Below the pieces are notes generated by a model that worked only from the letters and a program-made list of their open reading frames with translations, did no database searches and was not told the origin of the DNA. From an uncultured Burkholderiaceae bacterium (lineage in GTDB: Bacteria > Pseudomonadota > Gammaproteobacteria > Burkholderiales > Burkholderiaceae), in contig CALMCK010000158.1 of assembly GCA_937862845.1 (NCBI GenBank), forward strand, positions 1-7,221: a DNA stretch of 7,221 nt, given 5' to 3'. The position numbers and the translations under genes are program-made. This document shows, piece after piece, positions 1 through 7,221 of the stretch (the first letter of the stretch is position 1; each line of letters begins with the position of its first letter).

Positions 1-87
1 ATTTTTGTTTGAGCATTTATTTTTATTTTCTTTATCAGACTGCAAGAAAATAGTTTGGTCGGGCTCGTTTTTGTCCATGATTGAGGT

Positions 88-106
88 GTTGCGCGTTCTG
101 CGCAAC
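88..106 (+). other. Perfect 7-bp inverted repeat (RNA hairpin) in the rpoB leader
   Basis: GTTGCGC (88-94) and GCGCAAC (100-106) are exact reverse complements separated by a five-base loop, GTTCT; a T-G pair at 87/107 could extend the stem. The stem is GC-rich and should form in RNA. The downstream bases (GGGCTTTAATC) contain only three consecutive T, so this is not a standard intrinsic terminator. A weak attenuator or an RNA processing stem is possible by analogy with the E. coli rplL-rpoB spacer, but nothing here proves a function. Confidence 0.4.
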
Positions 107-141
107 GGGCTTTAATCTGCTTAAACCTGTCGTCCGCCAGC

Positions 142-164
142 GCTTGGTAGTGGCCAAGCACCAA
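142..164 (+). other. Second leader inverted repeat with two competing pairings
   Basis: GCTTGG (142-147) can pair with CCAAGC (154-159) around a six-base loop. TTGGT (144-148) can instead pair with ACCAA (160-164). The two pairings share their left arm and exclude each other. The stems are only 5-6 bp and could be chance; no U-run follows. Confidence 0.25.
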
Positions 165-234
165 ATCTCATCAGCCAGTCAACGTCGATTTACTCGCGCA
201 ATGTGCCGCTACAGACATGTCGCCGAGAACCTTT

Positions 235-240
235 GGAGTG
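235..240 (+). promoter_or_regulatory. Ribosome binding site of rpoB
   Basis: GGAG at 235-238 lies six bases before the ATG at 245, a good Shine-Dalgarno match and spacing. It fixes the rpoB start: the next in-frame ATG (codon 50, in the segment before ERDASG) lies inside the conserved protrusion domain and would remove the family N-terminus. Confidence 0.75.
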
Positions 241-244
241 ATTC

Positions 245-3200
245 ATGGCTCAAGCCCAAACTTACTCATTCACCGAGAAAAAGCGTATTCGCAAAAGTTT
301 TGCGAAGCGTGAGGTGGTGCAAGAAGTACCTTATTTGCTCGAAACGCAATTGCGTTCTTACTACGAATTTTTACAAGCCCACATTGCGCCGATGGAGCGC
401 GATGCGAGTGGTTTACAAGCAGCATTTTCTTCGATTTTCCCAATCTCTTCACACAATGGCATGGCACGTTTGGAATTCGTTTCTTACGAGTTGGCCAACC
501 CTGTTTTTGACGTTAAAGAATGTCAACAACGTGGTTTGACGTACTGCTCTGCGCTGCGCGCGAAAGTTCGTTTGGTGTTGATGGACAAAGAAGCATCGAA
601 GCCGACGATTAAAGAAATCAAAGAACAAGAAGTCTACATGGGCGAAATGCCTTTGATGACCAACACAGGTTCTTTTGTCATCAATGGCACCGAGCGTGTG
701 ATTGTGTCTCAGCTGCATCGCTCGCCGGGCGTGTTCTTTGAACACGACAAAGGCAAAACGCACAGCTCAGGTAAATTGCTGTTTTCTGCACGCATCATTC
801 CTTACCGTGGTTCATGGCTCGACTTTGAGTTCGACCCTAAAGACGTGTTGTACTTCCGCGTCGATCGCCGCCGTAAAATGCCTGTGACGATTCTGCTTAA
901 GGCCATCGGTATGATGCCTGAACAAATTTTGTCAGAATTCTTCGAGTTCAATCAAGTGAAACTCGCTGCTGAAGGCGGCTTCATTCCAGTCATCCTCGAG
1001 CGTCTCAAAGGTGAAGTCGCGCGTTTTGACATCGTCGATAAGTCAGGCGCTGTGCTGGTTGCACGCGACAAGCGTGTCACGGGCAAACACATTCGCGACA
1101 TCGAAAAATCAGGTCTCAAAGAAATCGCAGTGCCTGAAGATTACTTGCTCGGTTTGGTGCTCGCTAAAAACGTTGTTGATGCCGACACAGGCGAAGTGAT
1201 TGCCAATGCGAATGCCGAGTTAACTGAAGAACTGCTCAAAAAACTGCGTGTGGCAGGCATCGACTCTGTCGAAACCTTGTACACCAATGAACTCGATCGC
1301 GGTCCATTCATCTCCAGCGCCTTGCGCTTGGACGAAACGGCTGATCAAATGGCCGCACGTATTGCCATTTATCGCATGATGCGTCCTGGTGAGCCACCGA
1401 CCGAAGACGCGGTTGAAGCTTTGTTCAATCGTTTGTTCTACAGCCCAGATGCGTATGATTTGTCGCGCGTTGGTCGCATGAAATTCAACCGTCGCTTGAG
1501 CCGTGGCTCAGACGAAGGCTCTATGGTTTTGGACGACACGGACGTGTTGGACGTGATTAAGCTGCTCGTCGATTTGCGCAATGGCAATGGCGAAGTCGAT
1601 GACATCGATCACTTGGGAAATCGCCGCGTGCGTTGCGTCGGTGAACTGACAGAAAACCAATTCCGCTCAGGTCTCGCGCGCGTTGAGCGTGCAGTCAAAG
1701 AGCGTTTGGCTCAGGCCGAATCAGAAGGTTTGTTGCCACATGATTTGATCAACTCTAAACCGATTTCATCGGCGATTAAAGAGTTCTTCGGTTCATCACA
1801 GCTCTCACAATTTATGGATCAAACCAATCCATTGTCTGAAATCACCCACAAGCGTCGCGTCTCAGCACTCGGCCCGGGCGGTTTGACACGTGAGCGTGCA
1901 GGCTTTGAAGTTCGTGACGTTCACCCGACGCATTATGGTCGTGTGTGCCCGATTGAAACGCCAGAGGGACCAAACATTGGTTTGATTAACTCTATGTCGA
2001 TTTATGCGCGCTTGAACGAATACGGTTTTTTAGAAACGCCTTATCGTCGCGTGATTGACAACAAAGTCACCGACCAAATCGATTATTTGTCTGCGATTGA
2101 AGAAGGTAAATTCGTGATTGCGCAGGCGAATGCTGAGCTGGACAACAAAGGAAAATTCGTTAATGAATTGGTCTCTGTGCGCGAAGCGGGCGAGTCGATG
2201 TTGGTTTCCCCAGAGCGTATTCAATACATGGACGTTGCGCCATCGCAAATCGTCTCGGCAGCTGCCTCGTTGATTCCGTTCCTCGAACACGATGATGCGA
2301 ACCGTGCATTGATGGGTTCAAACATGCAACGTCAAGCAGTCCCTTGCTTGCGCGCCGAAAAAGCAGTGGTGGGCACGGGCATCGAGCGCACGGTTGCGGT
2401 CGACTCGGGCACTGCGGTACAAGCATTGCGCGGTGGTTCAGTTGACCACATCGATGCGAACCGTATTGTGATTCGCGTCAACGACGATGAAGCCGTTGCT
2501 GGTGAAGTCGGTGTGGATATTTACAACATGATTAAATACACACGTTCGAATCAAAACACCAACATCAACCAACGCCCGATTGTGAAAAAAGGCGACGTGG
2601 TGGCACGCGGTGACGTGATTGCCGACGGTGCATCGACGGATCTGGGTGAGTTGGCCTTGGGGCAAAACATGATGGTCGCGTTCATGCCTTGGAATGGTTA
2701 TAACTTCGAAGATTCGATTTTGATTTCTGAGCGCGTGGTGTCAGACGATCGCTACACCTCGATTCACATTGAAGAATTGACTGTGGTTGCTCGCGACACC
2801 AAGCTGGGTGCAGAAGACATCACACGTGATATTTCAAACTTGGCCGAATTGCAGCTCAATCGTTTGGACGACTCAGGCATCATCCACATCGGTGCAGAAG
2901 TCGCTGCGGGTGACGTATTGGTGGGTAAAGTCACGCCAAAAGGCGAGACGCAACTCACGCCAGAAGAAAAACTGTTGCGTGCGATTTTCGGTGAAAAAGC
3001 CTCTGACGTAAAAGACACGTCTCTGCGCGTACCAGGCGGCACAACGGGCACTGTGATTGACGTGCAGGTATTCACTCGCGAAGGCACGCCACGCGATGCC
3101 CGCGCAGAGTCGATTATCCAATCGGACTTGAACAGTTATCGTCATGACTTGAATGACCAAATGCGAATCGTTGAAGGCGATGCCTTTATCCGTCTCGAAA

Positions 3201-4369
3201 AAATGTTGACGAATAAAATCGCCAACGGTGGCCCAAACAAACTCGCCAAAGGCGCGAAAATCACCAAAGATTATCTGCACGATTTGGCAGACAAATACAA
3301 GTGGTTTGACATCCGCCTTGCCGACGATGCATCCGCATCATCAATGGAAGCAGTGCGTGAGTCACTCGAGCAAAAGCGTGCGCAGTTCAACAACGCATTT
3401 GAAGAAAAACGCAAAAAACTCACCCAAGGCGATGACCTGCAAGCGGGCGTCATCAAAATGGTTAAAGTGTATTTGGCCGTTAAACGTCGTCTGCAACCGG
3501 GTGACAAAATGGCGGGTCGTCACGGTAACAAAGGTGTGGTTTCACGCATTGTTCCTGTCGAAGACATGCCGCACATGGCCGATGGCACCGCTGTTGACAT
3601 CGTTCTGAACCCGCTCGGCGTACCATCGCGTATGAACGTCGGTCAGGTGCTTGAAGTGCATTTGGGCTGGGCCGCTAAAGGCCTCGGCTGGCGCATCGAT
3701 AAGATGTTGGCTGACCAAGTAAAAATCGAAAAGCTGCGTAAATTCCTCGAAGAAATTTACAACGGTTCTGGCCAATCGGTGGACTTTAAATCGTTGACCG
3801 ACGAAGAGGTTTTTGCCTTGGCAGAAAACTTGAAAAACGGTGTGCCATTCGCAACGCCAGTGTTTGACGGCGCCAGCGAAGCTGAGATTTTACGCATGCT
3901 CGACTTGGCATTCCCTGACGACGATCCTGCGACTTCATTGCGCGGCTTCACGCCAAGCAAAACCCAAGTGCGTTTGTACGATGGCCGCACGGGCGATATG
4001 TTTGAGCGTCACGTCACCGTCGGCTACATGCACGTACTGAAACTGCATCACTTGGTCGATGACAAAATGCACGCCCGCTCGACAGGTCCATACTCATTGG
4101 TCACGCAGCAGCCACTCGGTGGTAAGGCGCAGTTCGGTGGCCAGCGTTTCGGTGAGATGGAGGTGTGGGCACTTGAAGCATACGGTGCGTCATACATCTT
4201 GCAAGAGATGTTGACCGTCAAGTCCGATGACATCAACGGCCGTACAAAAATGTACGACAGTTTGGTCAAAGGCGAGCACGAAATCGATGCAGGTATGCCA
4301 GAGTCATTCAATGTGTTGGTCAAAGAGATACGCTCATTGGGCGTTGATATTGATCTCGAACGAATTTAA
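245..4369 (+). CDS. rpoB: DNA-directed RNA polymerase subunit beta
   Basis: The beta subunit forms one jaw of the RNA polymerase cleft and supplies part of the active centre, the rifampicin pocket and the flap. This 1374-residue copy is intact, from ATG 245 to TAA. Landmarks in order: protrusion and lobe in the N-terminal 500 residues; rifampicin region from G516 (GSSQLSQFMDQ) to about 542, with Q522, D525, H535 and S540 matching E. coli Q513, D516, H526 and S531, so the usual resistance positions are wild type; GRVCPIETPEGPNIG near 570; NFEDSI with E822 and D823 (E. coli E813, D814); QPGDKMAGRHGNKG with K1088 and K1096 (E. coli K1065, K1073); C-terminal clamp FGGQRFGEMEVWALEAYGAS and MPESFNVLVKEIRSLG. 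The offset to E. coli grows from +9 to +23 across the region of sequence insertion 2, and again near 1225, as in other betaproteobacteria. The N-terminus MAQAQTYSF is about four residues longer than the MAYSF I recall as usual. It is the first gene of the rpoB-rpoC pair. Confidence 0.99.
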   Translation: MAQAQTYSFTEKKRIRKSFAKREVVQEVPYLLETQLRSYYEFLQAHIAPMERDASGLQAAFSSIFPISSHNGMARLEFVSYELANPVFDVKECQQRGLTYCSALRAKVRLVLMDKEASKPTIKEIKEQEVYMGEMPLMTNTGSFVINGTERVIVSQLHRSPGVFFEHDKGKTHSSGKLLFSARIIPYRGSWLDFEFDPKDVLYFRVDRRRKMPVTILLKAIGMMPEQILSEFFEFNQVKLAAEGGFIPVILERLKGEVARFDIVDKSGAVLVARDKRVTGKHIRDIEKSGLKEIAVPEDYLLGLVLAKNVVDADTGEVIANANAELTEELLKKLRVAGIDSVETLYTNELDRGPFISSALRLDETADQMAARIAIYRMMRPGEPPTEDAVEALFNRLFYSPDAYDLSRVGRMKFNRRLSRGSDEGSMVLDDTDVLDVIKLLVDLRNGNGEVDDIDHLGNRRVRCVGELTENQFRSGLARVERAVKERLAQAESEGLLPHDLINSKPISSAIKEFFGSSQLSQFMDQTNPLSEITHKRRVSALGPGGLTRERAGFEVRDVHPTHYGRVCPIETPEGPNIGLINSMSIYARLNEYGFLETPYRRVIDNKVTDQIDYLSAIEEGKFVIAQANAELDNKGKFVNELVSVREAGESMLVSPERIQYMDVAPSQIVSAAASLIPFLEHDDANRALMGSNMQRQAVPCLRAEKAVVGTGIERTVAVDSGTAVQALRGGSVDHIDANRIVIRVNDDEAVAGEVGVDIYNMIKYTRSNQNTNINQRPIVKKGDVVARGDVIADGASTDLGELALGQNMMVAFMPWNGYNFEDSILISERVVSDDRYTSIHIEELTVVARDTKLGAEDITRDISNLAELQLNRLDDSGIIHIGAEVAAGDVLVGKVTPKGETQLTPEEKLLRAIFGEKASDVKDTSLRVPGGTTGTVIDVQVFTREGTPRDARAESIIQSDLNSYRHDLNDQMRIVEGDAFIRLEKMLTNKIANGGPNKLAKGAKITKDYLHDLADKYKWFDIRLADDASASSMEAVRESLEQKRAQFNNAFEEKRKKLTQGDDLQAGVIKMVKVYLAVKRRLQPGDKMAGRHGNKGVVSRIVPVEDMPHMADGTAVDIVLNPLGVPSRMNVGQVLEVHLGWAAKGLGWRIDKMLADQVKIEKLRKFLEEIYNGSGQSVDFKSLTDEEVFALAENLKNGVPFATPVFDGASEAEILRMLDLAFPDDDPATSLRGFTPSKTQVRLYDGRTGDMFERHVTVGYMHVLKLHHLVDDKMHARSTGPYSLVTQQPLGGKAQFGGQRFGEMEVWALEAYGASYILQEMLTVKSDDINGRTKMYDSLVKGEHEIDAGMPESFNVLVKEIRSLGVDIDLERI

Positions 4370-4370
4370 C

Positions 4371-4375
4371 AGGAG
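4371..4375 (+). promoter_or_regulatory. Ribosome binding site of rpoC
   Basis: AGGAG begins two bases after the rpoB stop codon and ends eight bases before the ATG at 4384. It supports this rpoC start and fits translation from the shared rpoB-rpoC message. The 14-base gap leaves no room for a separate promoter. Confidence 0.8.
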
Positions 4376-4383
4376 CGGTAATT

Positions 4384-7221
4384 ATGAAAGCATTGCTCGA
4401 CTTATTTAAACAAGTCCAAAAAGACGACAATTTTGAGGCGATTAAGGTCGGCCTCGCGTCGCCAGAAAAAATCCGCTCATGGTCTTTCGGTGAAGTCAAA
4501 AAACCAGAAACGATTAACTACCGCACGTTCAAACCTGAACGCGATGGTTTGTTTTGCGCCAAAATTTTTGGCCCGATTAAAGACTACGAATGCTTGTGCG
4601 GCAAATACAAACGCCTCAAACACCGTGGTGTGATTTGTGAGCGTTGTGGCGTTGAAGTCACGTTGACCAAAGTTCGTCGCGAACGCATGGGCCACATCGA
4701 ACTCGCAGCACCTGTCTCGCACATTTGGTTTTTAAAGTCTCTGCCATCACGACTCGGCATGGTGCTGGACATGACGTTGCGGGACATCGAACGTGTCTTG
4801 TACTTTGAAGCATACGTGGTGATTGAGCCGGGCATGACGCCGCTCAAGCGTTGCCAAATCATGACCGAAGATGACTTCTATGCCAAAACAGAAGAGTACG
4901 GCGATGAGTTCCGCGCTTTGATGGGCGCAGAAGGCATCCGCGAGTTGTTGCAAAACTTGGATGTCCCTGCAGACATCGAGAAATTGCGCGCCGATTTGCA
5001 AGCGACATCATCTGATGCGAAGATTAAAAAAATCGCCAAGCGTTTGAAGATTCTCGAAGCATTCGGTCGTTCAGGTATCAAGCCTGAGTGGATGGTGCTC
5101 GAAGTATTGCCAGTGCTGCCACCAGATTTGCGCCCGCTCGTGCCGCTCGACGGTGGTCGTTTCGCCACGTCGGACTTAAATGATTTGTACCGTCGCGTGA
5201 TTAACCGCAACAACCGCTTGAAGCGTTTGTTGGAATTGCGCGCACCTGAAATCATCACCCGCAACGAAAAACGCATGCTGCAAGAAGCGGTCGATTCATT
5301 GCTCGACAATGGACGTCGTGGTAAAGCGATGGCCGGCGCGAACAAACGCGCTCTGAAATCACTCGCCGACATGATCAAAGGTAAAGGCGGTCGTTTCCGT
5401 CAAAATCTGTTGGGTAAACGTGTCGATTACTCTGGTCGTTCAGTGATTGTGGTGGGCCCACAGCTCAAACTGCATCAATGCGGTTTGCCAAAGTTGATGG
5501 CGCTTGAGTTGTTCAAACCATTCATCTACAACAAGCTCGAAATCCAAGGTTTGGCCAACACGATTAAAACCGCCAAACGCATGGTCGAAATGCAAGAGCC
5601 TGTGGTTTGGGATATTCTTGAAGAAGTGATTCGTCAACACCCTGTGTTGCTGAATCGCGCACCAACCTTGCACCGTTTGGGTATTCAAGCGTTTGAGCCC
5701 GTCTTGATTGAAGGCAAAGCGATTCAACTGCACCCACTCGTTTGTGCGGCATTCAATGCCGACTTTGACGGTGACCAAATGGCGGTTCACGTGCCTTTGT
5801 CCATCGAAGCGCAGACCGAAGCACGCACGCTCATGCTCGCGTCAAACAACATCATGTTCCCCGCATCGGGCGAGCCATCTGTTGTGCCGTCGCAGGATAT
5901 CGTGTTGGGCTTGTACTACGCGACCCGCGCGAAAACCAATGGCATTGGCGAAGGCATGTTCTTCGCCGACGTCAACGAAGTGCGCCGCGCCTACGAGGCC
6001 AAAGAAGTCGGCTTGACCACACGCATCACGACACGCATCACCGAGTTTGATATCGATGAAGCGGGCGATCACACGCCACGCCTCAAGCGCTATGAAACCA
6101 CTGTGGGTCGCGCATTCTTGTCAGAAATTTTGCCAGCGGGCTTGTCGTTTGAAGTCATGAACAAAACGCTCAAGAAAAAAGAAATCTCTAAACTGATTAC
6201 TTTGGTCTTCCGCAAATGCGGTTTGAATGAAACGGTGTTGTTCGCCGATCGCCTCAAATCAAATGGTTTTAATTTGGCGACACTCGCGGGTATTTCTATC
6301 TGTATCGACGACATGTTGATTCCAGACGTGAAAGAAGGCTTGATCAACGCCGCATCAAAAGAAGTCAAAGAAATCGAGCGTCAATACGCATCGGGTCTCG
6401 TGACATCTGGCGAGCGTTATAATAAAGTGATTGACATCTGGGGTCGCGCCTCTGACCAAGTCGGTAAAGCGATGATGGAAAACTTGTCTACCGATGCAGT
6501 CAAAGATCGCCATGGCAATGACACGCGCGAAGAGTCATTCAACGCGATTTACATGATGGCCGACTCCGGTGCACGTGGTTCTGCAGCGCAGATTCGTCAG
6601 CTTGCTGGTATGCGTGGTTTGATGGCGAAACCAGACGGCTCGATTATTGAAACACCGATTACGGCGAACTTCCGTGAAGGCTTGAACGTGTTGCAATACT
6701 TTAACTCGACCCACGGTGCGCGTAAAGGTTTGGCCGATACCGCTCTGAAAACAGCGAACTCGGGTTACCTGACCCGTCGTCTCGTGGACGTGACGCAAGA
6801 TTTGGTCGTGGTTGAAGACGACTGCGGCACGACCAACGGCGTGGCGATGAAAGCCATCATCGAAGGTGGTGAAACCATCGAAGCCTTGGCCGATCGTATT
6901 TTTGGTCGCGTTGCAGCGGCTGATGTGATCAACCCAGAGACTCAAGAAACCGTGTTTGAAGCAGGCACGTTGTTGGCCGAAGACCATGTTGAGCTGATTG
7001 AAAAACTCGGCATTGACGAAGTCAAAGTACGCACCGCACTGAACTGTGACACACGCTACGGCTTGTGTGCCAAATGCTACGGTCGTGACTTGGGTCGCGG
7101 TGGTTTGATTAACAAAGGTGAAGCCGTCGGCGTGATTGCAGCGCAATCGATTGGTGAGCCAGCCACACAGCTGACCATGCGTACCTTCCACATCGGTGGT
7201 GCCGCACAGCGTGCTGCTGTT
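4384..7221 (+). CDS. rpoC: DNA-directed RNA polymerase subunit beta' (partial, 3' end outside window)
   Basis: The beta' subunit forms the clamp, bridge helix and trigger loop and carries the catalytic magnesium site. The frame stays open for 946 codons to the window edge; proteobacterial beta' is about 1400 residues, so roughly the last third is missing. Residue numbers match E. coli at each landmark checked: zinc site 1 at C70, C72, C85 and C88; clamp helices for sigma region 2 with R275, E295 and A302; NRAPTLHR with R425; catalytic NADFDGD with D460, D462 and D464; F-loop and bridge helix with G778, A779 and R780; zinc site 2 at C814, C888, C895 and C898; trigger-loop start with M932, R933 and H936. 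Two positions differ from the bacterial consensus I remember: N774 (usually Ile) and A927 (usually Gly), with Q942 (usually Ser) just before the trigger-loop insertion of proteobacteria. The gene follows rpoB by 14 bases with its own AGGAG site, so the two are very likely co-transcribed. No frameshift or internal stop is seen. Confidence 0.98.
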   Translation, partial: MKALLDLFKQVQKDDNFEAIKVGLASPEKIRSWSFGEVKKPETINYRTFKPERDGLFCAKIFGPIKDYECLCGKYKRLKHRGVICERCGVEVTLTKVRRERMGHIELAAPVSHIWFLKSLPSRLGMVLDMTLRDIERVLYFEAYVVIEPGMTPLKRCQIMTEDDFYAKTEEYGDEFRALMGAEGIRELLQNLDVPADIEKLRADLQATSSDAKIKKIAKRLKILEAFGRSGIKPEWMVLEVLPVLPPDLRPLVPLDGGRFATSDLNDLYRRVINRNNRLKRLLELRAPEIITRNEKRMLQEAVDSLLDNGRRGKAMAGANKRALKSLADMIKGKGGRFRQNLLGKRVDYSGRSVIVVGPQLKLHQCGLPKLMALELFKPFIYNKLEIQGLANTIKTAKRMVEMQEPVVWDILEEVIRQHPVLLNRAPTLHRLGIQAFEPVLIEGKAIQLHPLVCAAFNADFDGDQMAVHVPLSIEAQTEARTLMLASNNIMFPASGEPSVVPSQDIVLGLYYATRAKTNGIGEGMFFADVNEVRRAYEAKEVGLTTRITTRITEFDIDEAGDHTPRLKRYETTVGRAFLSEILPAGLSFEVMNKTLKKKEISKLITLVFRKCGLNETVLFADRLKSNGFNLATLAGISICIDDMLIPDVKEGLINAASKEVKEIERQYASGLVTSGERYNKVIDIWGRASDQVGKAMMENLSTDAVKDRHGNDTREESFNAIYMMADSGARGSAAQIRQLAGMRGLMAKPDGSIIETPITANFREGLNVLQYFNSTHGARKGLADTALKTANSGYLTRRLVDVTQDLVVVEDDCGTTNGVAMKAIIEGGETIEALADRIFGRVAAADVINPETQETVFEAGTLLAEDHVELIEKLGIDEVKVRTALNCDTRYGLCAKCYGRDLGRGGLINKGEAVGVIAAQSIGEPATQLTMRTFHIGGAAQRAAV

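Larger units (their letters stand above)
1..244 (+). other. Untranslated spacer/leader upstream of rpoB
   Basis: This stretch has no credible gene. It opens with a T-rich segment (about 1-50) and becomes mixed in composition. In-frame stops near the left edge and the absence of an L7/L12-like C-terminus show that no upstream coding end is included. In most proteobacteria the ribosomal protein gene rplL precedes rpoB with a spacer of a few hundred bases; in E. coli that spacer carries a partial terminator (attenuator), an RNase III processing site and the target of beta/beta' translational autoregulation. The position fits such a leader, but that role is inferred from synteny. I see no hairpin directly followed by a strong U-run and no convincing -35/-10 pair. 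Two inverted repeats and the ribosome binding site are listed separately. Confidence 0.7.

Noticed and set aside
9..36. Possible promoter: TTGAGC followed by TTTATC in the T-rich start of the window
   Set aside because: The first box matches only four of six -35 bases, and the second matches only three of six -10 bases at 16-base spacing. In such an AT-rich stretch this is expected by chance.
61..72. Possible intrinsic terminator at the T-run following GGGCTCG
   Set aside because: No complementary GC-rich arm is found just upstream of the five-T run, so no terminator stem can form.
81..539. 152-codon plus-strand frame starting with TTG and overlapping the start of rpoB
   Set aside because: The start lies just before the 88-106 hairpin with no Shine-Dalgarno match, about 300 bases overlap conserved rpoB in another frame, and the product is rich in Arg, Trp and Cys with no recognisable domain.
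1790..1870. Possible rifampicin-resistance mutations in rpoB
   Set aside because: Q522, D525, H535 and S540 are all the wild-type residues. The one difference from E. coli that I noted up to the NPLSE motif, Thr527 for Asn518, is what I recall as normal in Burkholderiales.
5026..5032. Run of seven A in rpoC as a slippage or programmed frameshift site
   Set aside because: The run encodes Lys-Lys and the start of Ile in a normal position of beta', the frame and residue numbering continue unchanged, and no stimulatory stem or alternative frame product is apparent.
4878..5378. 166-codon minus-strand frame inside rpoC
   Set aside because: It is antisense to the conserved clamp-helix region of beta'; its Ser- and Arg-rich composition is what reverse reading of this gene gives.
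6173..6180. A-rich segment in rpoC resembling the AAAAAAG frameshift heptamer
   Set aside because: The codon phase is AAG AAA AAA GAA, which is not the A AAA AAG phase needed for standard -1 frameshifting.
6535..7191. 218-codon open frame on the minus strand inside rpoC
   Set aside because: It lies wholly opposite strongly conserved rpoC codons (F-loop, bridge helix, zinc site 2), its His-, Thr- and Val-rich product resembles no family I know, and no ribosome binding site or separate promoter is evident. It is the expected antisense shadow of a long gene.

Overview
This window is a piece of a housekeeping operon: the two genes for the large catalytic subunits of bacterial RNA polymerase, read in order on the plus strand. 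The beta-subunit gene rpoB (245-4369) is complete. The beta'-subunit gene rpoC starts 14 bases after it (4384) and runs off the right edge in the middle of the trigger loop. No mobile element, RNA gene, CRISPR array or defence-like cassette is visible, and I found no undescribed system.

The sequence points to a betaproteobacterium, most likely Burkholderiales of moderate GC content. The beta N-terminus (YSFTEKKRIRKSFAKR), the stretch around residues 1020-1060 (KLAKG, then WFDIRLADD) and an insertion near residue 1225 (LDLAFPDDD) match what I recall of Burkholderiales RpoB. RpoB is 1374 residues here against 1342 in E. coli. This placement rests on remembered family sequences, not on a search.

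Layout: 1-244 is untranslated and begins T-rich. It lacks a recognisable end of rplL, the gene that normally precedes rpoB, but it has the size and position of an rplL-rpoB spacer. It holds two short inverted repeats and the rpoB ribosome binding site. rpoB follows, then a 14-base gap with the rpoC ribosome binding site, then rpoC up to residue 946. Beta and beta' together form the active-site cleft of RNA polymerase and assemble with the alpha dimer, omega and a sigma factor; co-transcription supports matched synthesis.

Both proteins keep every catalytic and metal-binding residue I could check. From the first zinc site to the window end, beta' landmarks fall on the same residue numbers as in E. 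coli. Two beta' substitutions stand out against remembered bacterial sequences: Asn at 774, where the F-loop meets the bridge helix, and Ala at 927, in the trigger-loop N-terminal helix. They are the main items for a second look.
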